Source: Desulfospira joergensenii DSM 10085
GTDB taxonomy: Bacteria > Desulfobacterota > Desulfobacteria > Desulfobacterales > Desulfobacteraceae
Direction: 5' to 3'
Assembly (NCBI RefSeq): GCF_000420085.1
Contig: NZ_ATUG01000002.1
Span: forward strand, 806,001 to 870,000
DNA length: 64,000 nucleotides
Of the stretch, positions 26,518-36,383 are shown piece by piece. The position numbers were made by a program, and so were the translations under genes. The notes beneath the pieces are model-generated. The model was not told the origin of the DNA and ran no database searches. It was given only the letters and a program-made list of their open reading frames with translations. The stretch's first letter is position 1. The number at the start of each line of letters is the position of its first letter.

Positions 26518-27972
26518 ATGAATTTAATGGGACAACAGGGAGGGCAGTATCGTCCCTTGTCGCCGGATCAGGTGAGTATCATCCATGAAGCATCGCTGAA
26601 GATCCTGGAACAGACAGGGATTACCTTTGAAACAGGACTGGAGGATACCCTGGCCCTGGTGGAAAAAAACGGGGCTGAAATTGACCGGGAAAACGCAAGG
26701 ATCAGGTTCCCCAGAGATCTGATCCTTGAATCCGTGGCCAGGGCGCCGGAGCGGGTGATTCTCTGCGGCCGTGATCCGAAAGACGATCTCGATCTGACCG
26801 AAGACCGGGTTCATCTGGGCACGGGCGGGGCGGCCATTAAAATTCTGGATCCGGACACCGGAGAGGTCCGGGCCACCACCCTTTCCGACCTTTACAAGGT
26901 AAGCCGTCTGGTGGATCAGCTGGACAATATCCATTTTCTGGTCCGGCCCTGCATCCCCACGGACATCGATGAGAAGGAATATGATATCAATATGTACTAT
27001 GCCTGTCTTTCTGCCACAGGCAAGCATGTGATGTCCGGGGTCAACGACGAGGAAGGCCTTCACAGGGTCATGGATCTGGCCTCCATGATTGCCGGATCCC
27101 GGGAAAAGCTTAAGGAACGGCCCATCATCTCCGTAATCACCTCCTTTGCCATCAGCCCCCTGAAGCTCTGCACCCAGTCTACCCGGATCATGCAGGAAGC
27201 CATCCGGAATTATATTCCCGTGGCCCTGTCCTGCGCGCCCATGGCCGGTTCCACCTCTCCATTGACCATGGCCGGGACCCTGGCCCAGATCCATGCCGAA
27301 CAAATGGCCGGAATCACCATCTGCCAGCTCACCAATCCGGGGGCGCCCCTGCTGTACGGGGGGATCCCGGGTATGGCCAATATGAATACCATGGGATACG
27401 TGGGAGGCGCTGTGGAATGCGGCATGATGAATGCGGCCATCCACCAGCTGGCCCGGCATATACGGGTTCCCAACTACAACTCCTCGGGCCTGTCCGATTC
27501 CAAGGTCCCGGATGCCCAGGCCGGGTATGAAAAGGCTTTCACAGCCGCCCTGGCCGCCATGGGGGGATCCAACTATATCCATCATTCCGCCGGCATGCTG
27601 GAATCCATGCTCACCATTGCCCATGAGCAGTTTGTCATTGACGATGAGATCATCGGAAACTGCTGCAAGGTACTCCAGGGAATCCCCGTGGATCCCGAAC
27701 ACCTGGCCCTGGAGGTCATTGATTCCGTCGGGCCCGGGGGGAACTTCATGACCACTCCCCATACCATGGCCCATATCCGTTCCGAGTATTACAACTCCAA
27801 CGGGGTAACGGACCGGAAAAGCCGGGACCGCTGGGAGGCGGAAGGGTCCATGGACGCCCGGCAGCGGGCCCGGTCCATTGCCGGAAAGCTGCTGGCCAAT
27901 GAGAAATCCTATATCCCTGAAGATGTGGATGCGGCCATCCGTAAAAAATTTAATATACTGTTGAACCCTTAG
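26518..27972 (+). CDS. MttB-superfamily corrinoid-dependent methyltransferase (non-pyrrolysine)
   Basis: The 484-residue protein is a full-length MttB-superfamily TIM barrel: LSPDQVSIIHEASLKILEQTGITFE at the start, the GTGGAAIKILDPDTGE segment, PIISVITSFAISPLKLC, APMAGSTSPLTMAGTLAQIHAEQMAG and GGSNYIHHSAGMLESM. Trimethylamine MttB needs an in-frame amber codon for pyrrolysine. Here the frame is uninterrupted, so it belongs to the non-Pyl group, whose characterised members demethylate quaternary amines such as glycine betaine. It would move the methyl group to a corrinoid protein, none of which is encoded in the window. The gene starts with a GGGAGAG ribosome site and runs into the MmgE/PrpD gene 11 bases later. 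Confidence 0.92.
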   Translation: MNLMGQQGGQYRPLSPDQVSIIHEASLKILEQTGITFETGLEDTLALVEKNGAEIDRENARIRFPRDLILESVARAPERVILCGRDPKDDLDLTEDRVHLGTGGAAIKILDPDTGEVRATTLSDLYKVSRLVDQLDNIHFLVRPCIPTDIDEKEYDINMYYACLSATGKHVMSGVNDEEGLHRVMDLASMIAGSREKLKERPIISVITSFAISPLKLCTQSTRIMQEAIRNYIPVALSCAPMAGSTSPLTMAGTLAQIHAEQMAGITICQLTNPGAPLLYGGIPGMANMNTMGYVGGAVECGMMNAAIHQLARHIRVPNYNSSGLSDSKVPDAQAGYEKAFTAALAAMGGSNYIHHSAGMLESMLTIAHEQFVIDDEIIGNCCKVLQGIPVDPEHLALEVIDSVGPGGNFMTTPHTMAHIRSEYYNSNGVTDRKSRDRWEAEGSMDARQRARSIAGKLLANEKSYIPEDVDAAIRKKFNILLNP

Positions 27973-27983
27973 GGGAATGGGCC

Positions 27984-29318
27984 ATGGACCATACGGAAAA
28001 GGTTCTGGAATTCATCCGGACGATCCAATGGGAAGATCTGCCGGAATCTGTTCAGCATCAGTCCAAACGCTGCCTCCTGGATGGACTGGGGGCCCTGATC
28101 GCGGGGCATAATACCCCGGTGGGGGCCTTGATGGAGAGCTTTGCCATGGACCAGTTCCCCGGGGATCAGGCCACCATCCTGGTCTCCGGGCAGAAGACCT
28201 CTGTATCGGGAGCGGTCCTGGCCAATGGATTTGCCGCCAATGCCCTGGATATTGACGACGGGTACCGGGCCATCATGGGGCACCCCGGGGCCTGCGTTCT
28301 TCCGGTTCTTCTGGGGGCCGGTCAACTGGTCGCCGCATCCCGGGGAAGGGTGAGCGGACAGGCTTTTTTAACGGCCCTGGTGGTCGGATATGAAACCGGG
28401 ATCCGGGCCGGGCTCATCCGCCACGCCACCTATGAGACCTATCACTCTTCCGGGTCCTGGGGGGCCATCTGCGGGGCCGCTTCCGCAGGAAAGCTCATGG
28501 GACTGCCCCATGAAGTTCTCCGGCATGCCCTGGGAGCGGCCGAATACCACGCACCCATTGCCCCCATGATGAAATGCATTGATCTTCCCGGGATGGGGAA
28601 GGACAGCATCGGCTGGGGCTGCATGACGGCCATGATGTCGGTACTCATGGCCCAAAAGGGATTTACCGGGATCCGGCCTATTTTTGACGATTCCCCTGAT
28701 CCGGACTGGATCAAGTCCCTGGGCCGGGACTGGGAGATCCTCAACCTCTACTTCAAGCCCTATTCCGCCTGTCGCTGGGCCCAGCCCGGGGTGGACGGGG
28801 CATTGAAGATCATGGAGGAAAACGGCCTGGTTCCCGGAGATATTGAAGAGATCAAGGTCTTCACCTTTAAAGAATCGGCAGCCTTGAAACAAGACTATCC
28901 CGGGAGTACGGAAGAGGCCCAGTATAACATCTGCTTTCCCATTGCATCGGCCATTCTGGACGGGGAAGTGGGCCCGGGCCAGAACCTTCCGCCAAGGCTC
29001 TTTGACCGGGATATCCGGGACATGATGGACAGGATCGGGATTGTTGCCCAGGGCCGGTTCCAGGAAAATTTCCCGGCCAGGGCCGAATCCGAGGTTCAGA
29101 TCCGGACCCAAAACGGGAAGGCGTTCAGCTCCGGAATCATGTCGGCCCGGTGGGACATTCATACGGCCCTGCCCACGGACCGGGAACTTACGGAGAAGTT
29201 CATCTGGCTTGCCGGCCCGGTGATCGGGGAAGACAGGGCCCGGAAAATAGAGGAGATGATTTTCAGCTTTCAGGAGCAAAAAAATCTGGATCAATTCTAT
29301 CGATTCTGTGTTAAATAA
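27984..29318 (+). CDS. MmgE/PrpD family protein (2-methylcitrate dehydratase-like)
   Basis: The 444-residue protein has the PrpD/MmgE layout: N-terminal helical bundle (ESVQHQSKRCLLDGLGALIAGHNTP), ANGFAANALDIDDGYRAIMGHPGACVLPVLL, GYETGIRAGL, SGSWGAICGAASAGKLMGL, and a second domain with YSACRWAQPGVDGALKI. Characterised relatives dehydrate 2-methylcitrate or isomerise cis-aconitate-type substrates. No other methylcitrate gene is nearby, and the gene is co-transcribed with the mttB homologue, so it may act on a product of the demethylated compound. That is inference. Confidence 0.9.
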   Translation: MDHTEKVLEFIRTIQWEDLPESVQHQSKRCLLDGLGALIAGHNTPVGALMESFAMDQFPGDQATILVSGQKTSVSGAVLANGFAANALDIDDGYRAIMGHPGACVLPVLLGAGQLVAASRGRVSGQAFLTALVVGYETGIRAGLIRHATYETYHSSGSWGAICGAASAGKLMGLPHEVLRHALGAAEYHAPIAPMMKCIDLPGMGKDSIGWGCMTAMMSVLMAQKGFTGIRPIFDDSPDPDWIKSLGRDWEILNLYFKPYSACRWAQPGVDGALKIMEENGLVPGDIEEIKVFTFKESAALKQDYPGSTEEAQYNICFPIASAILDGEVGPGQNLPPRLFDRDIRDMMDRIGIVAQGRFQENFPARAESEVQIRTQNGKAFSSGIMSARWDIHTALPTDRELTEKFIWLAGPVIGEDRARKIEEMIFSFQEQKNLDQFYRFCVK

Positions 29319-29536
29319 AAATCCGTATGATGATTTTGGATCTCTTCCGGGTCTGCCCGCAACAGATCATGAAAGAAACCAAGACAATGGGGTTGGTTAT
29401 TTCATATAAAAAGGAATTGTCCTTTACCGCGAGGGGACAAAGCCTTTGAATAAAGAATCATAAGCCTGCCTGGAGCCTGCAGGCCAGGGGCAATTCCGGC
29501 GGCCGGGGGACAAACCGCTGACAAGGGGAGGGCACC

Positions 29537-32500
29537 ATGTGCGGCATTGTAGTATATTACGGGGACGCTGAAAATCGGCTGACAAGGGTTCTCACCGGCA
29601 TGTGGGCTATTATTTACCGGGCCCCGGACAGCACGGGCATCGGGATGCTGGGAAGCAGGCTGGAACCGATCCGGATTCGCAGGGAACTGGGCTCGGTTGA
29701 GAACCTTATCGAGCGGCTCATGGCAGACCCTCTGTTTGAAGAGGAAGAGAGCCGGGAACTGGCAGTCATGGGCAGCGGTCCGGGCCGGGACGACCGGGTC
29801 GCCAAAGGGCAGCAGAGGCTGCTTACCTATGAAGGATTTTCCTTTCCTTTAAAGCCCCTGCATCCCCGGTGGTGTGAACTGACGGACACGGATTCCCTGT
29901 TCATCCTGGAGCCGGGATCCCCGGGGAGTCCCCGGATGGAAAAGACATTTGATATTGATTCCCCAAAGGCTTTAAAGAACCTTATCGACCACCTGGTCAC
30001 GGTCTATGATCTTCCCCTGGCCGTGGTGGAAAAATTGATCAAAAAGGGATTTGAAACCCGGATCGACGTCAGCCGGGAATCCGGCCCGCTGCCGGTGGCC
30101 CCCACTGATCTCTTTCATGAGTTCGACCAGATTTTTCACCGGTTTGCTTATGATGAAGGGCCGGCCGAGACCAGAGTCAGAAAGAACGGGCCCAAGAATC
30201 CCCTGGCCAGAAAATCTGCCTGGCAGCTCCTGCGAACGGTATCCGTTACTCTGCCGGCGGATTATACCGTCGACGGCATTGCCAACCTGTTCCGGTATCT
30301 GGATTCCTGGGTGCTGATTGATCCCTCCCCGGATACTGCCGATCAGATCCAGCTGATTTTCGAGAATTTTTGGACTTTGCACAACAGCAGGCCCCCGGGG
30401 AAATGGCAGACTCTTTTCCAGACCGAAAAAAATTTTAATGTTTACGGTCTGGCTGCGGCAGCAGTCCTGGCATATTTCCAGACAAAAGTCTATATGAAGA
30501 ATACCGTCCAAGCCGATGAGACCGGGTATCTACCCCGGGGCCACGTGCCCGGCCCCACCCATCCGGATCTGCTCAGGTTCATGGCCCAGCCGGTGATCGG
30601 ACAGGGACGATGGGCCATCCAGTCGGCCATTTCCGTGAAAAACGCCCACCCCTTCCTGGACGGGAAAAAGGAGCGGGCCGTGGTGCTCAACGGGCAGTTT
30701 GACTCGGATGTGGAAACCCGGATCCAGGATTATCTTACCCGGGTGGCAGGATTTTCCCTCAGGACCACCAATTCCACGGAATTGTTTGCCATGCTCTGGG
30801 GATACTATTTTGATACGGCCTCCGGGGAAAACCGCCGGTACAAGATCATTGAAGAACAGCACCGTCTGGGCCTGGAGGATATTTCAAGCTGCAGCCAGTC
30901 CATCGACTACACTATCTTTAAGAACCTGAGCGGAAAGAGCCTCCAGGATATTGATGAAATGGCCTTTATCCAGGCGGTGGAGGCCATGATCCCTTCCGGC
31001 GGGCAGTTTGCCGTATCCGGAATCAGCCGTATTTCCCCGGACCGGCTCTTTGTGGCGGCCCACAGACGGCCGATCTATATTGTCAAACGGCGGGAGACCA
31101 GCGATTTTATGGTAGTATCGGATATCAACGCTGCCCTGGGACTCTTTCCCCAGACCCTGATCCAGGAGACCCGGGTGAGACTGGGGAAGTTGATGAAAAC
31201 CTATTCCAAAAAATCCGTGATCGTGGAATCCGATTTTTTCGATAAGGGAGAGGATACCCAGGAGGCCTGGTTCAGGCGGGAGAAGATGAGCCTTCTCAAA
31301 CCTTTTCTGGTAGATATCTTTGCCCTGGACCAGGAGCGGATCTTTGCAAAGATCCAGACGGAATCCGGTAAAGACGGGGTTGCCCGGAGCCTTTCCATTC
31401 GTGATTTTTCCGGTAAAGTCAGGAAGGATATCCGGCCCGATCAGACCGTTCTGACCCCGGTCTCCTTTCAAAAAGACTTTGGCCGCACCTTTTACGAGGA
31501 ACATCTGCTGGAGATCCCCGGCCTGTTTGCCGACGGACTGAACCGATATACAGATCCCTTTTCCGGTCTTCCCCGGTTTGATGTCAAACGCCGCTTCATT
31601 GAGCGGCGGTTCGGCCGGTCTCTGGAAACCCTGAACCGGATTATCCTGGTCAGTACGGGATTCAGCTACCTGCTGTCGGAGATCGTTGAAAAAAATATGG
31701 AGCAATTCTTTACGGGGATCAACATCGTTGTGACCACACCCCTGGACATCAGCGAGACCGGGATCAATCCGGACCGGGATCTGGTGGTTATGATTTCCTG
31801 GTCCGGCACCACCTCGGACATGATTGACTGTGCATCCCTGCTGCTCAAAAAAAATATTCTCATGGTGGGAATTACGGAAAAACCCTTTTCCGACCTGGCC
31901 CTGGTGACCCGGAAAAGCGCCGGCGTCATACCGGTTCTCTGCGGGGAAGAGGTCACGGTGGCTCCTTTGAAGAGTGCCGTCTGCCTGCTGTTGACCACGG
32001 AACTTTTTTGCCTTTATCTGTGCGGGGCCACGCCGGGCAAAACCGAAACCATATCCGGCCTGGTGGGGGAGATGAAGGAGATCCCGGAACATCTGCAGAC
32101 CCTGCTCATGGATGACGGAGTGCTCGACTTTTGCAGGAACGCGGCCCCGCGGTTCCAGAACACCCGTGTCCATACCATTGTGGATGCCTTTCATGATTCG
32201 GGCGCCGGCAAGGCAGGAGCCCTGAACCTGGAGCTCAACGCCTGGACGTCCATGGGCAATGCAGTGGATTATTCTGAAATGGATGAATTCATGGCCGCTC
32301 CCGTGGCTGAGGATGATATGATCCTGGTCAATGCCACCACCCAGCGGAGGCTGGAAGAGGCGGTCCGGTTCATGGAAACCCTTCACAAGGCCGGCCGGCA
32401 GTTCCTGGCGGTCAGCTTCTCCAACCGGGAGCAGGAAGAGATTGAAAAGATTGCAGACATGAGCGTGAGCCTGCCCAAACTGCCCGATCATTTCCAGCCC

Positions 32501-34048
32501 TTTGTGGATCTAACCTTTATGTTTTTGTTCGGCTTTTATTTTGGCCTGGCCCATGGCCGACTGGCCGGTGAAATGCCGAGAAATATGGCCAAATCCGTGA
32601 CCGCCGGAAGGACCAAGAACCGGCTGGGTCTGTCCCCCTCGGATGTTCTGGACGACATGGCCCAAAAGGCGGCTGCCCTGGATCTGCCGCCTCTGTCCGG
32701 CCCGGCCTCTTCCCTCTGCTGGATCGATCAGGCCGGGAAGGGAACGGAAAAAGAGTATTACAATGACCTGGTGGTCCTGGGACAGGCCTTTCATGAGCCG
32801 GATCCTTTTTCATCGGTTTTTTCAAACCGCGACACCCAGTTGATGTCAAAGGTTTCCCGACTGATTTTCCACCACCTGGCAGAGGACGGGATCATGATCT
32901 TTGTGCCCCTGGACAAAGAGGCAGAGGCCGGGTGCAGGAATTTTATCCGGCTTTGGGATCCCTTTCTTTCCATTCCCCTCCAGGTGGAGTTCCCTGAGAA
33001 AATCAAGGGGGTGAGTACCGAGGACAGCCTGATGGTGGCCGTGGCATCCCAGCCGCCGGCAGAGGAGCGGCTGGCAATTATCTCGGCCCACTCCCATGAA
33101 AACCTGCTCTGGATCGGTCCTGAAACCAATGGGCCTTCCATCCGGCCCTTTGCCTGTTCCCTGGGGGCCTGGTTCCTGGCCCGACCGGATTTGACCTGTT
33201 GCCACGAACATCTGTACACGGCCCTGACCCTGTTTTTCTCCCGGGTCATGGCCCTTGAATTCCCCGGGCGTTCAAAGGGGATGGAGGAGCATTTCAAACT
33301 GATGCTGCCGCAGCTTTGCGCCGTCCTGGACAATGCCGCCCTGCGGCAGAGGATCCACAGGGCCATCCTTGAAAATCTTCAATATGATAAACAGCTTTTT
33401 GTTTCCGGTTTTCAGGGCAATTGCACCTCCTGGCAGACCGGATTCGGCCGGGGCAATCCCAGGGGGGTGGAAAGTGAATCCTTTGGGATATGCGCCTATC
33501 ACCACCTCGTTATGGTGGATCCCAGGGTGGGAAAAAAGTTCGTGAACATCGGGCTGCGGGAAGCCATGCTGGCGGTCTATCCGGAAAAAGAGATCCTGGC
33601 CTGGGAACACCGCTACCTGACAGGGACCACCATGGATGACTTTTTAAAGAACCCTTCAATGCCCATTCAGCAGGATTCGGTGCTTCCCTTCTACATTGAC
33701 GATCAATGGTATCTGCCGGTTCTCAGGCCCGGGTATGATGCCGGCCAGGACTGCCTGGTAATCCTGGATGCCACCAGCGAATCCCAGTTTGATGCGGCCC
33801 TGGACGATCTGGCCACATTCGGCAGCCGGTATGCCCGGATCATCGTTATCACCCAGCAGGGATTTGCCCGGGATGCCCGGTTGGCCAACCTGAAAAAATA
33901 TCCTCTCAGCCATATCCTTCTGCTGCCGGGGATACCTGAAAAATCAGGGGCTCCGGGGATTATCTCCGATTTTCTGCTCCCCGTGATGGTGAATCTTGTG
34001 GGGTCTGCCATGAAATTCATGGCAGACCCCGGGAAGGCAAAATCGTGA
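29537..34048 (+). CDS. Giant GlmS-like protein: split class II glutamine amidotransferase plus SIS domains
   Basis: The 1503-residue protein begins MCGIVVYYG, so Cys2 is the likely N-terminal nucleophile of a class II glutaminase. The first block (RAPDSTGIGM, matching RGYDSAG of GlmS) is separated by about 270 extra residues from the second (GQGRWAIQSAISVKNAHPFLDG near residue 350, then VVLNGQFDSDVETR and TTNSTELFAML). A SIS domain at about residues 690-830 carries ISWSGTTSDMIDCASLL. A second SIS-like region lies at about 875-1000, and a third, weaker one ends the protein (FLLPVMVNLVGSAMKFM resembles the GlmS tail). GlmS is about 610 residues, so this is a greatly enlarged paralogue. The reaction is unknown; ammonia transfer to a sugar phosphate or deglycation is possible. 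It lies downstream of mttB and mmgE/prpD. Confidence 0.82.
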   Translation: MCGIVVYYGDAENRLTRVLTGMWAIIYRAPDSTGIGMLGSRLEPIRIRRELGSVENLIERLMADPLFEEEESRELAVMGSGPGRDDRVAKGQQRLLTYEGFSFPLKPLHPRWCELTDTDSLFILEPGSPGSPRMEKTFDIDSPKALKNLIDHLVTVYDLPLAVVEKLIKKGFETRIDVSRESGPLPVAPTDLFHEFDQIFHRFAYDEGPAETRVRKNGPKNPLARKSAWQLLRTVSVTLPADYTVDGIANLFRYLDSWVLIDPSPDTADQIQLIFENFWTLHNSRPPGKWQTLFQTEKNFNVYGLAAAAVLAYFQTKVYMKNTVQADETGYLPRGHVPGPTHPDLLRFMAQPVIGQGRWAIQSAISVKNAHPFLDGKKERAVVLNGQFDSDVETRIQDYLTRVAGFSLRTTNSTELFAMLWGYYFDTASGENRRYKIIEEQHRLGLEDISSCSQSIDYTIFKNLSGKSLQDIDEMAFIQAVEAMIPSGGQFAVSGISRISPDRLFVAAHRRPIYIVKRRETSDFMVVSDINAALGLFPQTLIQETRVRLGKLMKTYSKKSVIVESDFFDKGEDTQEAWFRREKMSLLKPFLVDIFALDQERIFAKIQTESGKDGVARSLSIRDFSGKVRKDIRPDQTVLTPVSFQKDFGRTFYEEHLLEIPGLFADGLNRYTDPFSGLPRFDVKRRFIERRFGRSLETLNRIILVSTGFSYLLSEIVEKNMEQFFTGINIVVTTPLDISETGINPDRDLVVMISWSGTTSDMIDCASLLLKKNILMVGITEKPFSDLALVTRKSAGVIPVLCGEEVTVAPLKSAVCLLLTTELFCLYLCGATPGKTETISGLVGEMKEIPEHLQTLLMDDGVLDFCRNAAPRFQNTRVHTIVDAFHDSGAGKAGALNLELNAWTSMGNAVDYSEMDEFMAAPVAEDDMILVNATTQRRLEEAVRFMETLHKAGRQFLAVSFSNREQEEIEKIADMSVSLPKLPDHFQPFVDLTFMFLFGFYFGLAHGRLAGEMPRNMAKSVTAGRTKNRLGLSPSDVLDDMAQKAAALDLPPLSGPASSLCWIDQAGKGTEKEYYNDLVVLGQAFHEPDPFSSVFSNRDTQLMSKVSRLIFHHLAEDGIMIFVPLDKEAEAGCRNFIRLWDPFLSIPLQVEFPEKIKGVSTEDSLMVAVASQPPAEERLAIISAHSHENLLWIGPETNGPSIRPFACSLGAWFLARPDLTCCHEHLYTALTLFFSRVMALEFPGRSKGMEEHFKLMLPQLCAVLDNAALRQRIHRAILENLQYDKQLFVSGFQGNCTSWQTGFGRGNPRGVESESFGICAYHHLVMVDPRVGKKFVNIGLREAMLAVYPEKEILAWEHRYLTGTTMDDFLKNPSMPIQQDSVLPFYIDDQWYLPVLRPGYDAGQDCLVILDATSESQFDAALDDLATFGSRYARIIVITQQGFARDARLANLKKYPLSHILLLPGIPEKSGAPGIISDFLLPVMVNLVGSAMKFMADPGKAKS

Positions 34049-34049
34049 T

Positions 34050-35480
34050 TTAGAGGGCCGGGATCGCCTGCTTTGCCTGTTCTGTCTTTTGAATATCATG
34101 GGATGCCAGCAGGGCCCGGGTTTTTTCGTTACACCGGGCAAGCAGATCCTTTTTCCCGTTTTTCTCCCATATCTCAAACCGGGCACGGTCCATGAGGTCG
34201 GGTAAAAAATGGGCTTGCCTGAAATGGGCAAAGGTATGGGGTTCGCTCAGGAAGATGGCATTATCCGCACTCCTGGAGACCCGGTCGATAACGTCAAGGG
34301 CAAGGGTCTGTTCGTTGACGGGGATGCCCCCGGCAAAATATTTGGCCATCCCCACCAGTTCGTCGGCCATGGTCAGCATTTCCAGGGAAGAGGTGTGGCC
34401 GGATTCAATGTATCCCACGTCATGGATTACATTGCAGCGGGAGAGCAGGGAGGTCACAATGGACAGCATGGCCTCGGCACCGGCCTGGGCATCCAGGATC
34501 TTGGCGTCCGTGGCTCCGGCAAAGGACCAGATGGGGATCTGGTAGAGTTCGTCCCGCATGTCGGCAAAGGCCGCCTGGGTCAGGCTCCACTCCGTACACC
34601 CGTAGGAGACCACCGTATATTTCATGTCCAGGACAGATACGTTGGGGGCAAATAAAAACGGGGCCCCCTCATGGGTCAATTGATGAACGACCAGGCCTAC
34701 CAGGTTCTCGGCAATCCCCTGGGCCATGGCACCGGCGAGGGTCACAGGACCGCCGCCGCCGGCGTTGCATCCCGAAGGCAGACAGATGGGGATCTCTTTT
34801 TCAGCGCAGAAGACCAGCTTTTCCATGACGTTTTCAGGGTAGTGCAGGGGACTGATGGCCTCGGAGTAATTGAACAGAAAGGGTTTTTTTCTTAAATTTT
34901 CTTCTCCGCCGGCGACAGTACAGGCGATTTCATGGATCTGCCGGATGTCCCTGCCGGAGTCTGCAATGAAACAGATGGGCTTGTTGCTGTTTTGGACCAT
35001 CTCTTCAAAGACCCGGATATAAATGTCCCGGATCTCCACATCTTCCGGATTTCCCATGGACATGGAAAAGTCCATGTTGGGGAGGGCATCCACCAGCCGG
35101 GCGAAATTCCCGGTATCGTTCAGGAGGGTGCGCCGCCTTTTACCGGTCTCAAGGTCAATGGTGAAGATCGTGTCCGAACCGGTACCGAAGAAAAAGTTCT
35201 CCCCTTCCAGGGGCATGGTCAGGTTCCCGTTCTGGTCGTATATGTTGATGGTTTTGGGTGCGGACAGGAGGGCCTTTTCGATCAGGGATTCGGGCATGGT
35301 CACCCGGTTTTCTCTGTCCATGCTGCATCCGTTATCCAACAGCAGTTCCAGAACACCGTCATGTTCCATGCAGAATCCTGTGGTGTCGAGGATTTTTACG
35401 GCTGCATCGTGGATGGCCAGGGCCTGTTTTTTATTGAATACCTTAAGTCTGGGTTGGAAAGTCGGTATATTCTCTAGCAT
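34050..35480 (-). CDS. Second MttB-superfamily methyltransferase (non-pyrrolysine)
   Basis: The 476-residue protein shares the MttB fold with the gene at 26.5 kb but is divergent: KKQALAIHDAAVKILDTTGFCME at the start, GTGSDTIFTIDLETGKRR, SGCNAGGGGPVTLAGAMAQGIAENL, and DAKILDAQAGAEAMLSIVTSLL. The frame has no amber codon, so it is also pyrrolysine-independent. A ribosome site GAGGAG precedes the ATG. It is encoded convergently with the giant GlmS-like gene (one base apart) and downstream of a SAM-dependent methyltransferase on the same strand. The substrate is likely a different quaternary or methylated amine, judging by the divergence. Confidence 0.9.
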   Translation of the reverse strand: MLENIPTFQPRLKVFNKKQALAIHDAAVKILDTTGFCMEHDGVLELLLDNGCSMDRENRVTMPESLIEKALLSAPKTINIYDQNGNLTMPLEGENFFFGTGSDTIFTIDLETGKRRRTLLNDTGNFARLVDALPNMDFSMSMGNPEDVEIRDIYIRVFEEMVQNSNKPICFIADSGRDIRQIHEIACTVAGGEENLRKKPFLFNYSEAISPLHYPENVMEKLVFCAEKEIPICLPSGCNAGGGGPVTLAGAMAQGIAENLVGLVVHQLTHEGAPFLFAPNVSVLDMKYTVVSYGCTEWSLTQAAFADMRDELYQIPIWSFAGATDAKILDAQAGAEAMLSIVTSLLSRCNVIHDVGYIESGHTSSLEMLTMADELVGMAKYFAGGIPVNEQTLALDVIDRVSRSADNAIFLSEPHTFAHFRQAHFLPDLMDRARFEIWEKNGKKDLLARCNEKTRALLASHDIQKTEQAKQAIPAL

Positions 35481-35501
35481 GAATTCTCCTCTTTTTACGG
35501 T

Positions 35502-36263
35502 TTATTCCACCTGGGCGATGACCTCGTCGGAAATCCTTCCCTGTTTTTTACCGATTACGGCGTAATAATTGAGGGGAGTCCCATCCAGGCAGAGACGGTG
35601 CTGGTAGTGTTTCCGGTCACAGATCTCCATGAGACCTGATTCTTCCATGTGGTCGATGAGTCTTGAAAATCCGGAGGAATGATCTTTCAGCAGGAATTCA
35701 TCCTTGATATTAAAGGCGATCCAGCCGTCATCGGCAATGAGGTTATACCCTTTGGCAAAGGCTTCCGGCGGGATGTCGTCAAATCCCAGGGCCGCTACAA
35801 TGGACATGCAGTTTGGTTTTTTCCGGGTGATTTCCTTTTTCACCTTCTGGGGCAGGTCGGTGAGATCTTCCACGTAGTATGCGTCGTAGACTCCCGGGCG
35901 GTCCCGGTGGGCTGCATCGGCTGCTTCCTCGATAATATCCACCCCCAGTACCGTGTCCACTCCCATGTCGACCAGTTCCTCTCCCACCATGCCGTTGCCC
36001 GCGCCTATGTCCAGAGCCACCAGTTCTTCGGGGCTGGCATTGGATTCGCCCAGGGCGTCTTCTAAAAGTCCGCAGACCACCTTGGGGGACTGGCAGGCCA
36101 GGGTATCATAAAACAGGTTCTCGTAAAGACCGGGGATTTTATAAATTTCAGAGTAGTCATGGGTAACCAGTTCCCTGGTTTTCCCTTTGTAGGTAACGAT
36201 GATTTTTTCTTTTCCCTGATCTGCTTTCTCTACTTTTGGTAAAACAAATGAAAAATTCTCCAT
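35502..36263 (-). CDS. Class I SAM-dependent methyltransferase
   Basis: The 253-residue protein carries a Rossmann-type SAM site LVALDIGAGNGMVGEELVDMG with the acidic loop VLGVDIIEEA after it, and a motif IV-like region MSIVAALGFDDIPPEAF. I start it at the ATG at 36263, preceded by AGGAG 9 bases upstream. Upstream of the SAM domain is a short segment (YKGKTRELVTHDYSEIYKIPGLYENL). It lies 21 bases before the second mttB homologue, so the two form one transcript. It may methylate a small molecule or protein linked to that pathway. Confidence 0.85.
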   Translation of the reverse strand: MENFSFVLPKVEKADQGKEKIIVTYKGKTRELVTHDYSEIYKIPGLYENLFYDTLACQSPKVVCGLLEDALGESNASPEELVALDIGAGNGMVGEELVDMGVDTVLGVDIIEEAADAAHRDRPGVYDAYYVEDLTDLPQKVKKEITRKKPNCMSIVAALGFDDIPPEAFAKGYNLIADDGWIAFNIKDEFLLKDHSSGFSRLIDHMEESGLMEICDRKHYQHRLCLDGTPLNYYAVIGKKQGRISDEVIAQVE

Positions 36264-36383
36264 ATTTTTTCTCCTGGGTGCTGGGTGGCCATTCAAATAA
36301 GATCCCGGCGGCCGTTGGGACAGAACAATATCGGCAGTCGGGGTGGCCAGATGTTAAGTTTGAGTTAGAAAATTACTAGCATA

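Noticed and set aside
26518..27972. Searched the mttB frame for an in-frame TAG (pyrrolysine)
   Set aside because: The frame is complete without an amber codon, so no pyrrolysine is required.
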